From assembly GCA_014763515.1 (NCBI GenBank), contig JACXVH010000197.1, forward strand, positions 1 through 5,431: 5,431 nt of DNA, given 5' to 3'. The stretch is from Flavobacteriaceae bacterium (GTDB lineage: Bacteria; Bacteroidota; Bacteroidia; Flavobacteriales; Flavobacteriaceae). Both the position numbers and the translations under genes were made by a program. Position 1 is the first letter of the stretch; each line of letters opens with the position of its first letter. Below the pieces are notes generated by a model, which did no database searches, was not told where the DNA came from, and was given only the letters and a program-made list of their open reading frames with translations. Of the stretch, positions 5,040 through 5,431 are shown piece after piece.

Positions 5040-5431
5040 ATGAAAAGAGTATTTCCATCAAAAGTTGATAAGTTTATACCAATTTTATTTTGGGCAACTT
5101 CAATTCCAGCAATTATTATTGGAATTAAAGAAAAAGATTGGGTAATTTTTGCTATTATGCTTGTTGTTTTTGCCTTAATTATGTATTTGCTTTACGACAC
5201 AAATTATACAATTACAAAAGGGAATTTGAAAATTCATTCAGGATTTATTGTCAATAAAAACCTTTCGATTTCAACTATTAAATCAATTAAGAGACAGATA
5301 GTATATTAAGTACACCAGCCTCTTCATTAACCGATAGAATTGAAGTTTTTTATGGTAATTCAAAATCGATTGTTATTTCCCCGAAAGACAAACAAGGTTT
5401 TGTGGATGAATTGTTGAAACAGAATTCGGGA
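5040..5431 (+). pseudogene. Small membrane protein with YyaB/YdbS-like bacterial PH domain, frameshifted and cut by window edge
   Basis: From ATG at 5040 (MKRVFPSKVDKFI) there are two transmembrane helices (about residues 12-29 and 34-52), then the start of a bacterial PH domain: YTITKGNLKIHSGFIV...ISTIKSIK to residue 84. In this frame the protein ends at TAA 5307-5309. The next frame continues the domain without a stop from 5294 to the window end: TDSILSTPASSLTDRIEVFY, then GNSKSIVISPKDKQGFVDEL. The two halves join cleanly at AAGAGACAG (5289-5297) if one base is restored, for example AAG AGA ACA, giving KRTDSILS. So one base is missing near 5292-5294. It is either a real disruption or a read error. 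The family is membrane-anchored and of unknown function. An earlier in-frame ATG at 4977 overlaps the thioredoxin gene and adds nothing conserved. Confidence 0.8.

Overview
The window is AT-rich, low-GC DNA with the features of a Bacteroidota genome, most likely a Flavobacterium-like member of the Flavobacteriia. Ribosome-binding sites are replaced by A-rich leaders, several gene starts are preceded by TAnnTTTG-type -7 elements, and the proteins (short Crp/Fnr regulator, YkgJ cysteine-cluster protein, periplasmic thioredoxin, PH-domain protein) read like flavobacterial families. The genus is an inference from style, not from a search.

Layout. Positions 1-3457 are read on the minus strand. In order of transcription these are a class I SAM methyltransferase (3457-2735), a Crp/Fnr-type regulator that is broken (2691-2181), a pirin (2103-1387), an NADPH-dependent FMN reductase-type flavoprotein (1374-847), and fabD (773 to beyond base 1, C-terminus cut by the window edge). 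Positions 3458-5431 are read on the plus strand: a YkgJ-family CxxCxxCC protein, a secreted thioredoxin-fold protein with an unrecognised C-terminal half, and a small membrane protein with a bacterial PH domain whose frame is broken near base 5292 and which runs off the window.

How the parts relate. Pirin and the flavin reductase are 12 bases apart and form a probable two-gene operon. The Crp/Fnr gene just upstream is the natural candidate regulator of that operon. The pirin promoter region holds a good -7 box, a 16-bp imperfect palindrome centred at about -42 of the estimated start site, and a second dyad in the leader. The regulator has lost the stretch that links its cyclic-nucleotide-type sensor domain to its DNA-binding domain, together with the reading frame, so regulation of the operon is probably altered. 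fabD is an unlinked housekeeping gene with its own promoter. The methyltransferase and ykgJ are divergent neighbours.

The least expected features are the internally deleted regulator with a coupled HTH-only reading frame, the frameshifted PH-domain gene, and tandem repeats of about 8 bases beginning GTTTA (nnnTAAAC in the mRNA) in the leaders of two unrelated genes, fabD and the methyltransferase. No tRNA, rRNA, CRISPR array, insertion sequence or defence system was seen, and most of the window is ordinary chromosomal core sequence.
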